Positions 9,052-18,237 are shown, numbered from the stretch's first letter. The stretch: DNA of 64,000 bases from Gammaproteobacteria bacterium (GCA_036381015.1 DASVDR010000011.1:87257-151256); one strand, 5' to 3'. Notes: a model not told the origin generated them from the sequence alone. Made by a program: numbers and translations.

Positions 9052-10293
9052 GTGGCGAAGCGTCGGATCGTAGTCACAGGGCTCGGGCTGATTTCACCCA
9101 CGGGCAACACCGTCGGGGAGGGCTGGCGCAACGTTCGCGACGGGAAGAGCGGCATTCGGCCGATCGACGCCTTCGACACGAGCGCGTTCTCCACGCGCAT
9201 CGCCGGCACGATCGTCGGGTTCGACGTCGGCCGGTACATGGAGCCGAAGGAAGCCCGCAAGTGCGATCCGTTCATCCATTACGGTATCGCCGCCACGAAG
9301 CAAGCGCTCGACGACTCCGGAATCACGATCGACGATTCGAACGCGCACCGCATCGGTGTGATCATGGGTTCCGGGATCGGCGGCATCAGCACGATCGAAG
9401 CGAACTACCAGAAGTGGCTCGACAGCGGCCCGCGGCGCATCTCGCCGTTCTTCGTGCCGAGCAGCATCATCAACATGATCTCCGGCAACGTGGCGATCAT
9501 GTACGGCTTGAAAGGCCCGAATCTCGCGCTCGTCACCGCCTGCACCACGTCGACGCACTGCATCGGCGTCGCGGCCCGCCTGATCCAGTACGGCGACGCG
9601 GACGTCATGTTCGCGGGCGGCGCCGAGTACGCGACCACGCCGCTCGGGCTCGGCGGCTTCTGCGCCGCCCGCGCTCTTTCGCAGCGCAACGACGATCCGC
9701 AGGGGGCGAGCCGCCCCTGGGACCGGGACCGCGACGGCTTCGTGCTGAGCGACGGCGCCGGCTGCATCGCGCTCGAGGAGTACGAGCACGCACGCGCCCG
9801 GGGCGCGAACATCTACGCCGAGCTGATCGGCTTCGGCATGAGCGACGACGCGCATCACATCACGGCGCCGGCGGAGGCGGGGGAGGGCGCGCAGCTCTGC
9901 ATGCGCAACGCCCTTCGCGACGCCGGGATCGCGCCCGACGCCGTCGATTACATCAATGCTCACGGCACATCCACTCAGCTCGGCGACGTCGCCGAGACGG
10001 TCGCGATCAAGGCCACGTTCGGCGACCACGCGAAGAAGCTCGCGGTGAGCTCCACGAAATCGACCACGGGCCACATGATCGGCGCGGCCGGCGTCGCGGA
10101 AGCGATCTTCACGATCCTCGCGCTGCGCGAGCAGGTCATTCCTCCCACGATCAACCTCGAGAATCAGGACCCGGCCTGCGACCTCGACTACACGCCCAAC
10201 GAGGCGCGGGAGGCGAAGCTCGAGGTCGCGCTGTCGAATTCGTTCGGTTTCGGCGGGACGAACGGCACGGTCGTCTTCAGGCGGTGGAGCTGA
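9052..10293 (+). CDS. fabF: 3-oxoacyl-[acyl-carrier-protein] synthase II FabF
   Basis: 413 residues, GTG start. The thiolase-fold active site is complete: Cys in VTACTTSTHC, His in NAHGTSTQLGD, and Lys/His in KSTTGHMIGAAG. The glycine-rich C-terminus SNSFGFGGTN is also present. It catalyses Claisen condensation of malonyl-ACP with acyl-ACP in fatty acid elongation and lies directly after acpP. Confidence 0.96.
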   Translation: MAKRRIVVTGLGLISPTGNTVGEGWRNVRDGKSGIRPIDAFDTSAFSTRIAGTIVGFDVGRYMEPKEARKCDPFIHYGIAATKQALDDSGITIDDSNAHRIGVIMGSGIGGISTIEANYQKWLDSGPRRISPFFVPSSIINMISGNVAIMYGLKGPNLALVTACTTSTHCIGVAARLIQYGDADVMFAGGAEYATTPLGLGGFCAARALSQRNDDPQGASRPWDRDRDGFVLSDGAGCIALEEYEHARARGANIYAELIGFGMSDDAHHITAPAEAGEGAQLCMRNALRDAGIAPDAVDYINAHGTSTQLGDVAETVAIKATFGDHAKKLAVSSTKSTTGHMIGAAGVAEAIFTILALREQVIPPTINLENQDPACDLDYTPNEAREAKLEVALSNSFGFGGTNGTVVFRRWS

Positions 10294-10382
10294 CGCAGGT
10301 CGGCGCCCGGCGCTTCATCGCACACGACCGATCGCCTCGGCGGCCGCCGCAGCATTGAGCCGGAACCGGCACGGAGCGTGTC

Positions 10383-11204
10383 GTGGAATCGCTTTGGCTC
10401 GTCAACGGTGAGCGCAAGAACGTCGATCCCTCGGATCGAGGTCTCGCCTACGGCGACGGCGTGTTCGAGACGATGGCGTGCCGGGCCGGACGCATCCGCT
10501 GGCTCGACTACCATCTCGATCGCCTCACGCACGGTTGCGCTCGGCTCGCGATACCGACGCCGGACCGCTCGGCCCTGCGCGCCGAGATCGAAGCCCACTG
10601 CCCCGCGCTCGAGGATGCGGTCGTCAAGCTGATCGTCACGCGCGGTTCCGGCGCACGCGGCTATGCGCCGCCGGAGCCCGCGAAACCCACGCGGATTCTG
10701 TCGATCGCGCCCTGGTCCGAGCCGCCCGCCGCCGATTACACTCGGGGCATCGGCTTGAAGACCTGCGCCTTGCGGCTGGGCGAGAACCCACAGCTCGCGG
10801 GGCTCAAGCATTTGTGCCGGCTCGAGCAGGTGCTTGCTCGGATGGAGCTCGTGGGAACCAGCGCGCAAGAGGGACTCGTGCGAAGCAGCGGCGGCTTCGT
10901 CGTCGGCGGGATCTCGAGCAACGTATTCGCCGTTCGCGGAGGCCGCCTGCTGACGCCGCGGCTCACGCGCTGCGGCGTGCACGGCGTGATGCGGCGCGTC
11001 GTTCTCGAGCAGGCCGCACGAGCCGGGCTCGAGGCGATCGAGGCCGACATCGACCTTCCGACGCTCCTCGACGCGGACGAGCTGTTCGTGACCAACGCGC
11101 TGTTCGGCATCAAGCCGGTCAGCCGTGTCGATGCATGCGTCTTTTCGGTGGGGCCGCGCACGCAAGCGCTGATGCGGCTGCTCGGGTACGGGCCGAATGC
11201 GTAA
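10383..11204 (+). CDS. pabC: Aminodeoxychorismate lyase (class IV PLP enzyme)
   Basis: 273 residues, GTG start. It is a fold type IV PLP protein with DRGLAYGDGVFETMA near the N-terminus, the catalytic Lys in LAGLKHLCRLEQVLA, and the phosphate-binding region GGISSNVFAV. It converts 4-amino-4-deoxychorismate to p-aminobenzoate and pyruvate for folate synthesis. Its place between fabF and mltG is the usual one for pabC. Its 3' end overlaps mltG by 8 bp. Confidence 0.92.
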   Translation: MESLWLVNGERKNVDPSDRGLAYGDGVFETMACRAGRIRWLDYHLDRLTHGCARLAIPTPDRSALRAEIEAHCPALEDAVVKLIVTRGSGARGYAPPEPAKPTRILSIAPWSEPPAADYTRGIGLKTCALRLGENPQLAGLKHLCRLEQVLARMELVGTSAQEGLVRSSGGFVVGGISSNVFAVRGGRLLTPRLTRCGVHGVMRRVVLEQAARAGLEAIEADIDLPTLLDADELFVTNALFGIKPVSRVDACVFSVGPRTQALMRLLGYGPNA

Positions 11205-12219
11205 GACTCTGCTGATCGCCGTCACGGCGCTCGCGCTGCTGCTGATCGGCGCGGCGGCGGCGGGTGTCGTCGCGTGGCGCGAGCTCGCTTCGCCGATGCC
11301 GATCGCGGAGCCGGCCGAGTTTTTCGAGATTGCTCCGGGAACGCCGCTCGCGCGGGTCAGCGCGGAGCTCGGCGAGCGCGGCCTCGTTCGACAGCCGTGG
11401 ATTCTGACCTGGTACGCGCGCCTGTCGGGGGCCGCCACACACATCCACGCGGGCGAGTACCGCGTCGCACGCGGCACGACGCCGCTCGAGCTGCTCGATA
11501 TGCTGGTCGCGGGGCGAGTGCATCTGCACCAGGTCACGATCGTCGAAGGTTGGCGCTTCGAGGATCTGCTGCGCGCGCTGCGCGAGCATCCCGCGGTGCA
11601 GGCCACCGACCTCGACGGAGCCGAGATCATGGCCGCGCTCGGTGAGCCCGGCGTGCATCCGGAAGGGCAGTTTCTCCCGGATACCTACTCGTTTCCGAAA
11701 GGCACGTCCGATCTCGAGCTGCTGCGACTCGCGCACGAGGGGCTCGAGCGCGTGCTCGGCGCGGCATGGGCCGACCGGAGCGCCGACGTCGCGCTCGAGA
11801 CGCCCTACGACGCGCTGATTCTCGCTTCGATCATCGAGAAGGAGACGGCGCTCGACAGCGAGCGGCGGCTGATTGCCGGCGTCTTCAACCAGCGGCTGAA
11901 GCGCGGCATGCGCCTGCAAACCGACCCCACCGTGATCTACGGGCTCGGCGACGTCTACGACGGGAACCTGCGCCGCCGCGATCTCTCGACCGACACGCCC
12001 TACAACACCTACACGCGCGCCGGGCTGCCGCCGACGCCGATATCGCTGCCGAGCGCCGCGTCGATCGAAGCGGCCGTGAATCCGGCCCCCGGCGATGCGC
12101 TGTATTTCGTCGCCACCGGGCTGCCCGACGGCAGCCACTATTTCTCGTCCACGCTCGAAGAGCACAACCGCGCCGTCGGCCGCTATCTCGAGCGGCTGCG
12201 CAACGCACCGGATCAATGA
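11197..12219 (+). CDS. mltG: Endolytic murein transglycosylase MltG (YceG-like)
   Basis: 340 residues. An N-terminal membrane anchor (about 4-24) is followed by a LysM-like region and the YceG catalytic domain. The hallmark segments are present: HPEGQFLPDTYSFPKGTS, LASIIEKET with the catalytic Glu, RLQTDPTVIYGLG and PYNTYTRAGLPPTPI. MltG cuts nascent glycan strands and terminates peptidoglycan chain growth at the inner membrane. It overlaps pabC and precedes tmk by 37 bp. Confidence 0.95.
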   Translation: MRKTLLIAVTALALLLIGAAAAGVVAWRELASPMPIAEPAEFFEIAPGTPLARVSAELGERGLVRQPWILTWYARLSGAATHIHAGEYRVARGTTPLELLDMLVAGRVHLHQVTIVEGWRFEDLLRALREHPAVQATDLDGAEIMAALGEPGVHPEGQFLPDTYSFPKGTSDLELLRLAHEGLERVLGAAWADRSADVALETPYDALILASIIEKETALDSERRLIAGVFNQRLKRGMRLQTDPTVIYGLGDVYDGNLRRRDLSTDTPYNTYTRAGLPPTPISLPSAASIEAAVNPAPGDALYFVATGLPDGSHYFSSTLEEHNRAVGRYLERLRNAPDQ

Positions 12220-12256
12220 AGCGACGCCGCTTGCGGCGACCGAGAACAATACGCAC

Positions 12257-12898
12257 GTGCGAGGAGCATTCATCACGGTCGAAGGCATCGAAGGCGTCGG
12301 CAAGACGTCGAGCCTCGCAGTCATCGAGCGATGCCTATCGGCGCAAGGCCGCCGCGTCGTCGTGACACGCGAGCCCGGGGGCACCGTCCTCGGGGAACGG
12401 ATCCGGGAATGGGTGCTGAGCTGCGATCATGAAAGCCTTTCGGCCGAGACGGAAGCGCTGCTGATGTTCGCGGCGCGCGCTCATCACCTGCGTCACGTTA
12501 TCGCTCCGGCGCTCGAGGCGGGCCGATGGGTCGTCTGCGACCGATTCAGCGATGCGACGTTCGCTTACCAGGGCGGCGGGCGAGGCGTGTCGGCACCGTT
12601 CCTCGAATGCCTCCGCGACGGCGTGCACGGGGCGTACGGCGGTCTCGATCCGGATCTGACCCTTCTGCTCGACGCCCCCGTCGATGTGGGACGGGCGCGC
12701 ATCCGCGATCGCGAGCCCGACCGCTTCGAGCGCGAGCAAACCGAGTTCTTCGAGCGCGTGCGCGAGACCTACCTTCGTCTTGCGGAACGCTACCCGGCCC
12801 GCATCCGGCGGATCGATGCGTCGGGCACGAAGGCCCACGTCGAGCAGGAGGTCGCGGAGGCGGTGATGCGCTTCGCGGCGGAGTTCGACCGCCGATGA
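12257..12898 (+). CDS. tmk: Thymidylate kinase
   Basis: 213 residues from a GTG start, which begins right before the conserved FITVEGIEGVGKTS P-loop. Other family motifs are TREPGGTVLGE, VVCDRFSDATFAYQGGGRG (the DR(Y/F) nucleotide-binding motif) and the lid segment RIRDREPDRFE. It phosphorylates dTMP to dTDP. The stop overlaps the holB ATG by 4 bp. Confidence 0.95.
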   Translation: MRGAFITVEGIEGVGKTSSLAVIERCLSAQGRRVVVTREPGGTVLGERIREWVLSCDHESLSAETEALLMFAARAHHLRHVIAPALEAGRWVVCDRFSDATFAYQGGGRGVSAPFLECLRDGVHGAYGGLDPDLTLLLDAPVDVGRARIRDREPDRFEREQTEFFERVRETYLRLAERYPARIRRIDASGTKAHVEQEVAEAVMRFAAEFDRR

Positions 12899-13923
12899 GC
12901 CTACAGGAACCCGCGCTCGTCACGCTCGGCACGCGCCTTTGCCCTTGGCTCGCGGCGCCGCTCGAGCGCCTCGAGACGGCCCGCCGCAGCGAGCGGCTCG
13001 GCCATGCTTGGCTGATTCACGGGCCGGCCGGCACGGGCAAGCTGAATCTCGCGCTGGTCTTCGCGCACCGGCTGCTGTCGGGAACCGAGAGCGCGCCTCC
13101 GGACCTCGACGCGGAGGCGGCGGCCGCCGCGATGCGCGAACGCCGTGCACCCGGCGATCATCATCCCGATCTGCATTTCGTTTTTCCGCAGGAGGACAAA
13201 CGGACGATCGGCATCGAGCAGATTCGCGACCTCTCGCAGAGTCTGACGTTGAAGGGCTTTCGCGGCGCGGCGAAGGTCGCCGTGGTCGAGCCGGCGGAGG
13301 CGATGACGGTCGCCGCCGCGAACGCGCTTTTGAAGACGCTCGAGGAGCCGGCGGAGCAGACCTACCTGCTGCTGATCAGCCATCAGCCCGATCGCCTGCT
13401 CCCGACGATTCGCAGCCGCTGCCAAGGGCTCGCGGTCGAGCCGCCTCCGAGCGGGATCGCCGCCGAGTGGCTCGGGCTCGACCCCTCCGAAGCGCACCCG
13501 GTTCTCCTGGTTTCCGGGCGGGCGCCGCTTCAAGCGGTCGAGCTCATGGATCCGGAAAAACTAGCTTTTTTAAATAATCTAGAGGAACAACTTGATCTTA
13601 TTTCTCAGAGCAAGCTCGATCCGAAGGCGGTCGCCGAGGAGTGGGTGCGGAAGGACGTCGAGCAAGCCCTGTGCTGGCTGATCCGCCGTCTCGAGCACGC
13701 CATTCGGGAACGCAGCGCTTCGGGAGCGCATACGACCGCGGTCACACCGCCCGGAGGCGCACGGCTGCATAATGCATGGCTCGTCCTGCCGGTCCGGGCG
13801 CTCTTCGAGCGGCGAGACGCCGCGGAGAAGCTTCTCGATCGGCTCGGCAGCGGCATCAACGTCGAGCTGGCTCTGCACGCGTTACTACTCGACTTCCGAC
13901 TCGAAAGAGGGCGGCGAACGTGA
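12895..13923 (+). CDS. holB: DNA polymerase III subunit delta' (HolB)
   Basis: 342 residues. The AAA+ clamp-loader features are a P-loop-like HGPAGTGKLNLA, the basic/acidic segment GIEQIRDLSQSL, and sensor region NALLKTLEEPAEQTYLLLISHQPDRLLPTIRSRCQ (shown here in parts: NALLKTLEEP, LLLISHQPDRLLPTIRSRCQ). Delta' is the stator of the clamp loader. A block of AT-rich, rare-type codons at about 13555-13610 contains a canonical -1 slippery heptamer (separate entry). The gene overlaps tmk and pilZ by 4 bp each. Confidence 0.93.
   Translation: MSLQEPALVTLGTRLCPWLAAPLERLETARRSERLGHAWLIHGPAGTGKLNLALVFAHRLLSGTESAPPDLDAEAAAAAMRERRAPGDHHPDLHFVFPQEDKRTIGIEQIRDLSQSLTLKGFRGAAKVAVVEPAEAMTVAAANALLKTLEEPAEQTYLLLISHQPDRLLPTIRSRCQGLAVEPPPSGIAAEWLGLDPSEAHPVLLVSGRAPLQAVELMDPEKLAFLNNLEEQLDLISQSKLDPKAVAEEWVRKDVEQALCWLIRRLEHAIRERSASGAHTTAVTPPGGARLHNAWLVLPVRALFERRDAAEKLLDRLGSGINVELALHALLLDFRLERGRRT
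13566..13577 (+). promoter_or_regulatory. Candidate -1 ribosomal frameshift site in holB
   Basis: The heptamer T TTT TTA sits exactly in the holB reading phase (GCT TTT TTA, codons 224-226). A -1 slip would read TTT TTT AAA TAA and stop at 13575-13577, giving a product of about 227 residues that keeps the AAA+ part but lacks the C-terminal collar domain. Seen: heptamer, phase and immediate stop. Known: this heptamer type supports -1 shifts elsewhere. Inferred: that it is used here. No stimulatory structure was checked. Confidence 0.4.
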
Positions 13924-14258
13924 CGAAACCGGGATTGCTGACGCTTACAATCAAGGACAAGAGCGCGCTGTATCTCGCGTACATGCCGTTCGTCAAGAAC
14001 GGCGGCCTGTTCATCCCGACGAATTCGAGCTACAAGCTTGGCGACGAGGTCTTCATGCTCCTGAGCCTGATGGGCGAGGAGGAAAAGATTCCGGTGGCCG
14101 GGCGAGTGATCTGGATCACGCCGAAGGGCGCGCAGGGCAAGCGCACGGCCGGGATCGGCGTTCAGTTCAGCGAGCAGGACCAGGGCAACACGCAGAAGCG
14201 CATCGAGACGTACCTGGCCGGCGCACTCGGCGGCGACAAGCCGACGCACACGTTGTAG
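13920..14258 (+). CDS. pilZ: PilZ domain protein (type IV pilus assembly PilZ-type)
   Basis: 112 residues from a GTG that overlaps the holB stop by 4 bp. It resembles the short PilZ proteins found after holB in gammaproteobacteria (LTIKDKSALYLAYMPFVKNG, GGLFIPT, VAGRVIWITPKG, GIGVQF). The canonical c-di-GMP-binding RxxxR motif is not apparent near the N-terminus, as in PilZ of Pseudomonas and Xanthomonas, which act through protein partners in pilus biogenesis. Confidence 0.9.
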   Translation: MTKPGLLTLTIKDKSALYLAYMPFVKNGGLFIPTNSSYKLGDEVFMLLSLMGEEEKIPVAGRVIWITPKGAQGKRTAGIGVQFSEQDQGNTQKRIETYLAGALGGDKPTHTL

Positions 14259-14303
14259 GCGACGCGGGGCAGCATTCGAATCGACGGCGGGGCGCGCGCG
14301 GGA

Positions 14304-15353
14304 TTATTGCGCGCGCAGGTCGGTACGGTTCAAGCCGCCGCGCAGCACGTACGTCTGAAAGCCGCGCTCGTTGAGGATGAAGGCGCCCGCCGAGCTGCGC
14401 CTTCCGGTATCGCAGCAGACGACGTACTTCACGGAAGGGTCGAGGGTCTTCAGCTTCAGCCGGATGAAATAGAGCGGCACGTTGATCGCGCCCGGGTTGT
14501 GGTACGCCTCGAACTCGCTCGGCAGCCGCACGTCGAGCCACTGGCCGCCCGCGCGCACGATCTCCTCCGCCTCGTCGCGATCGACCCAGTCGAGCATCGG
14601 CTCGTTCAGCAGCGTGCGGAAGTCCTCCTTCCCGAGCCGCATAACCGAGCCGTCCGTATCCATGTAGACGGTGGCGTTGCGCTTGGACTCCGAGATCAGC
14701 GCCTCCTCGCCGAACGTGTCGCCGACATGAAGCTCGGCGAGGCGGATGCCTTCCTTGTTCAGCGGCGTCTCGCGGGTGACGATGCAGCGGCCGCGGGTGA
14801 TGATGTAGAAGTAGTCGCCTTCGTCGCCCTGCTTGATGACGACGTCGCCGGCCTTGTAGTTGACCTGCTGAAGGCGCATGAAGATCGCCTGGATGTTGGC
14901 CGGCGGAATCTTGTAGAACGCCTTCGTCTGCAGGAGCGTGGTCATCCAATCGTCCGACGCCGGGGCGTCGCCGCGCAGCTCGCTGACTTCGTACGAGCCC
15001 GTCTGGTCCCACGTGAGCATCACGTCCAGAAGATCGCTGTCGACGGCGATGTACTCGCACGGCGTTGCGGCGACCGCCGAGCAGCGCCGCGGCAGGACCG
15101 GAGCGAGCGGGTTCGCCGCCTCCTCGGTTCCGCCCTTGATCGTCTGCACGACGCGCCCGCCCTCTCGGAGCTGGACCGTGCCGCGGAGCACGTAGACCGT
15201 GCGCTTCTCTGAATCGCCCTCGTGGAACAGCGCCTCTCCGGGCTGCGCGTTTCTCACTCTGACCTTCTTCACCAGCGCATGAAGATTTTCCTTCTTCAAG
15301 CTGGCCATCGGCGACAGCTTCTTCAGCTCCTTGACGTCGACGGGTCTGCTCAT
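14304..15353 (-). CDS. Double cyclic-nucleotide-binding domain protein with C-terminal rhodanese domain
   Basis: 349 residues in three parts. The first cNMP-binding-like domain (about 15-120) looks degenerate in its phosphate-binding cassette. The second (about 140-250) has a good cassette, VGDTFGEEALISESKRNATV. The C-terminal rhodanese domain (about 262-345) has an active-site loop CCDTGRRSSAGAF with a Cys in the expected place. No HTH is present, so this is not a CRP-type regulator. A cyclic-nucleotide-gated sulfurtransferase or sensor is plausible, but the ligand and substrate are unknown. Confidence 0.85.
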   Translation of the reverse strand: MSRPVDVKELKKLSPMASLKKENLHALVKKVRVRNAQPGEALFHEGDSEKRTVYVLRGTVQLREGGRVVQTIKGGTEEAANPLAPVLPRRCSAVAATPCEYIAVDSDLLDVMLTWDQTGSYEVSELRGDAPASDDWMTTLLQTKAFYKIPPANIQAIFMRLQQVNYKAGDVVIKQGDEGDYFYIITRGRCIVTRETPLNKEGIRLAELHVGDTFGEEALISESKRNATVYMDTDGSVMRLGKEDFRTLLNEPMLDWVDRDEAEEIVRAGGQWLDVRLPSEFEAYHNPGAINVPLYFIRLKLKTLDPSVKYVVCCDTGRRSSAGAFILNERGFQTYVLRGGLNRTDLRAQ

Positions 15354-15400
15354 CTCATTGTTTCAGAAGGCTTTGGGCGACGAGTGACAACGGGCTCGGA

Positions 15401-15430
15401 GTCTACCACACGGCGCCTCGGGGCCGTGTT
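15401..15430 (-). terminator. Hairpin downstream of the fadB/J-like gene
   Basis: Arms ACACGGC and GCCGTGT flank an 8-base GC-rich loop in the 84 bp between the beta-oxidation gene and the next minus-strand gene. There is no U-run, so it could be a weak or Rho-assisted terminator. Confidence 0.35.
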
Positions 15431-15437
15431 ATTGCGT

Positions 15438-17495
15438 TCACGCTTCAAAGCGCCGCCAGCCGCCGTGCGGGACGAATCGAGGGCCGTGGCGCTCGGCCAA
15501 CTGCTCGAGCCGCGCGACGATCTCGTGCGGACCGCGCTCGCGGGCATAGCGCAGCGGGCCTCCGGTGAACGGCGCGAAACCGGTGCCGAAGACCACGCCG
15601 GCATCGAGCAGGTCGGGATCGTCGGTGACACGCTCTGCGTAGCAGGCGACGGCTTCGTTGATCAGCGGCAACATCAATCGATCCTCGAGGTCGCCGTCGG
15701 GAGGCGGGAAGGTGCGCTGCTTGATCGCCCGCTCGCCGTCGTACCGGTAGAAGCCGGCGCCGCGTTTCACGCCGAGCTCGCCGGCTTCGACCTTGCTCGC
15801 GAGCGCCTTCGGCACCGATCGGCCGAGCGGCTCGGCCAGGATTCTCGCGACGTGGAGCGCGACGTCGAGACCGACCTTGTCGGCGAGCTCGACCGGGCCC
15901 ATCGGCATGCCGAACGCCTTCGCCGCGGCGTCGATCGTCTCGAGCGCGTAGCCGTCCGCGTGCGCCTCGAGCGCTTCCAGCATGTAAGGCATCAGCACTC
16001 GATTCACGACGAAACCCGGCGAGCTACGGCAGGGGAGGGGCAGCTTGCCGATCTGGACGACGAACGCGAGCGCCTCCCGCATCGCGTCCTCGCCGGTGCT
16101 CTCGCCGCGGATGACCTCGACGAGCGGCAGGCTCGCGACCGGGTTGAAGAAATGCAAGCCGACGAACCGCTCCGGCCGCTCGAGCGCGCCGGCCATCTCC
16201 TCGAGCCGAATGCTCGACGTGTTCGTGGCGATAACCGCTTCCGGGCGCAGCCTCGGCCCGAGATCGCGCCACAGCGCCTTCTTCGCCTCGACGTCCTCGA
16301 CGATGGCCTCGATCACGACGTCCGCCGCCGCCGCGCCGCGGCCTTCGAGGTCCGGCTCGAGGCGCTCGAACGCGGCTTGCGCGGCGCCCGGCGCCTTCAA
16401 GCGCTTCTCGAACAGCGTCCGAGCCCGCTTCAGCGCCGGCTCCACGAATTCCATCGCCCGGTCCTGCACGGTGACGTGCAGCCCGCGGAGGGCGCACCAC
16501 GCAGCGATGTCGCCGCCCATCACGCCGGCGCCGATCACGTGCACGCGGCGCACGGTGTCGCTGCGAGGGGCGAGGTGGCGCATGCGCTCGCGGAGCACGA
16601 ACAACCGCACGAGATTCTTCGCCGTCCGGCTGACCAGGAGCTCGCCGATCGACTCGGCCTCGGCGACGTACGCGGCCGGGCCGCGGCCGCCGTGACGTAG
16701 CCAAAGATCGAGGATCGCCTGGGGCGCCGGATAGTGCTTCGGATTCGCCTTCCGCGAGACCTCTGCGCGGATACGCCGCGCGAGCAGGTTCCGCACCGGC
16801 CTGCGGCTCAAGAGGCGCAGGTGGAGCGGCGCCTTCCGCGGCGCCGGCTGCGCTTCGATGAGCTCCACGCATGCGCGATCGAGCTCGTCGCGCTCGACCA
16901 CGCGGTCCACCAGGCCGGCCTCCGCAGCCTCGACCGGCGATAGCGACCGACCCGTCAGCATCAGATCGAGCGCGCGCGGCGCGCCGAGCAGCTCAACGAG
17001 TCGCACGGTGCCGCCGAAACCCGGGTGGATGCCGAGCTGCACCTCGGGCACGCCGATGGTGCGCTCGTAGCCGATCACGGCGACTCGATATCGGCAGGCG
17101 AGCGCGAGCTCGAGCCCCCCGCCGAGCGTGTACCCGTCCAGAGCGGCGACGGTCGGAACGTCGAGCGCTGCGATCCGCGCAAGCACGATCTGCCCCTGCA
17201 TCGCGAGGCGCGCGCCGTCCGCGGCGTCGGAGATCCGCTCGAACTCCTTCACGTCCGCGCCGAGGATGAATCCCGTGGATTTCGCCGATCGGAAGATGAC
17301 GCCGCGAGGGTTCTCGTCGGCCAGCTCGCGCAGCTCCGCATCTAGCTCGAGCAGCACGTCCTTCGAAAGCGTGTTCGCGCTCGACTCGGCCTTGTCGAGC
17401 GTCAACCGGCAGATGCCGCTCGCATCGGTGTCGCGGCGCCAATGCTTCCGGACGGCGGCGGCCACGTGCGGTCCCGCTCCGTCAGGCCGCGACAC
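15438..17495 (-). CDS. Bifunctional enoyl-CoA hydratase/3-hydroxyacyl-CoA dehydrogenase (FadB/FadJ-like alpha subunit)
   Basis: 685 residues. The N-terminal crotonase domain (about 20-200) has an oxyanion-hole region (GFILGADVKEF) and LGIHPGFGGTVRLVELLGA. An NAD-binding hydroxyacyl-CoA dehydrogenase domain follows (about 318-500: RVHVIGAGVMGGDIAAWCA, ATNTSSIRLEEMA, GLHFFNPVASLPLVEVI), then the dimerisation domains (SPGFVVNRVLMPYMLEA). It carries out the hydration and oxidation steps of fatty acid beta-oxidation. No thiolase partner lies next to it. The 3' end of the EEP gene overlaps its start by 14 bp. Confidence 0.9.
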   Translation of the reverse strand: MSRPDGAGPHVAAAVRKHWRRDTDASGICRLTLDKAESSANTLSKDVLLELDAELRELADENPRGVIFRSAKSTGFILGADVKEFERISDAADGARLAMQGQIVLARIAALDVPTVAALDGYTLGGGLELALACRYRVAVIGYERTIGVPEVQLGIHPGFGGTVRLVELLGAPRALDLMLTGRSLSPVEAAEAGLVDRVVERDELDRACVELIEAQPAPRKAPLHLRLLSRRPVRNLLARRIRAEVSRKANPKHYPAPQAILDLWLRHGGRGPAAYVAEAESIGELLVSRTAKNLVRLFVLRERMRHLAPRSDTVRRVHVIGAGVMGGDIAAWCALRGLHVTVQDRAMEFVEPALKRARTLFEKRLKAPGAAQAAFERLEPDLEGRGAAAADVVIEAIVEDVEAKKALWRDLGPRLRPEAVIATNTSSIRLEEMAGALERPERFVGLHFFNPVASLPLVEVIRGESTGEDAMREALAFVVQIGKLPLPCRSSPGFVVNRVLMPYMLEALEAHADGYALETIDAAAKAFGMPMGPVELADKVGLDVALHVARILAEPLGRSVPKALASKVEAGELGVKRGAGFYRYDGERAIKQRTFPPPDGDLEDRLMLPLINEAVACYAERVTDDPDLLDAGVVFGTGFAPFTGGPLRYARERGPHEIVARLEQLAERHGPRFVPHGGWRRFEA

Positions 17496-18237
17496 GGGAC
17501 TTGCCGGCGACCTCGAAATCGCACACGAGCGGCAGGTGATCCGAGTAGTTGACGTTCGGGATCGAGAAGCTCGTGACGCTGATGCCTTCGCCGTAGAGGA
17601 CGAAGTCGAGCTCCTTGCGCGGGGAGCGGCTCGGATAAGAAGGCAGGCCGCGCGAATTCGCGCTTTGCAGCCCGGTGGCCTTCATGAAGAGATAGATCTC
17701 GTGCTCGCCCCAAAAGGTGTTGAAGTCGCCTGCGACGAGCACCGGCTTCTTCGACTGAAGGATCAGATCGTGCAACGAGCGCAGCTGCGCGTGACGATGC
17801 CGATACTTCAGCGACAGATGCACGAGGAAGATGGAGCAATCCTCGAGCTCGAGCTCGATGATCAGCCGCTTGATGCCTTTGTCGAAATAGTGAAAGCGCT
17901 CGCCGTGCACGTGCGGCGCTGCGAGAAACGCGTTGCCCTGCTTGCGAACGATCGGCAGGTGCTGGTTGAGCGACGCGGCGCCGTATTTGCATTGGTAAAC
18001 GGAGTAGTGGCCGAGGGCCTTGCCGATGGCTTCGGCCTGGTTGATGCGGCGGGTGCGGATCGAGCCCGTGTCGACCTCGACGAGCGCGACGATGTCCGGG
18101 TTCTGGGCCTTGATGAAGTCCGTGATTCGCTGGAGGTTGCCGAGGTTGCCGAGCAGATAACCGACGCCCGGCAACGGCCAATGAAGGGCCTTTCCCAAAC
18201 CGAGCCCGTACCGAATGTTGTACAGCAGAAGGCGCAT
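17482..18237 (-). CDS. Endonuclease/exonuclease/phosphatase (EEP) family protein
   Basis: 251 residues from MRLLLYNIRYGLG. Metal-dependent EEP fold motifs are visible: LLLYNIRYG (Asn), IVALVEVDTGS (Glu), VLVAGDFNTFWGE (Asp, Asn) and a final SDHLPLVCDFEV (Asp, His). Substrates in this family range from DNA to phospholipid head groups, and none can be assigned. A more upstream start would add 43 residues without homologous character. Confidence 0.85.
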   Translation of the reverse strand: MRLLLYNIRYGLGLGKALHWPLPGVGYLLGNLGNLQRITDFIKAQNPDIVALVEVDTGSIRTRRINQAEAIGKALGHYSVYQCKYGAASLNQHLPIVRKQGNAFLAAPHVHGERFHYFDKGIKRLIIELELEDCSIFLVHLSLKYRHRHAQLRSLHDLILQSKKPVLVAGDFNTFWGEHEIYLFMKATGLQSANSRGLPSYPSRSPRKELDFVLYGEGISVTSFSIPNVNYSDHLPLVCDFEVAGKSRVAA

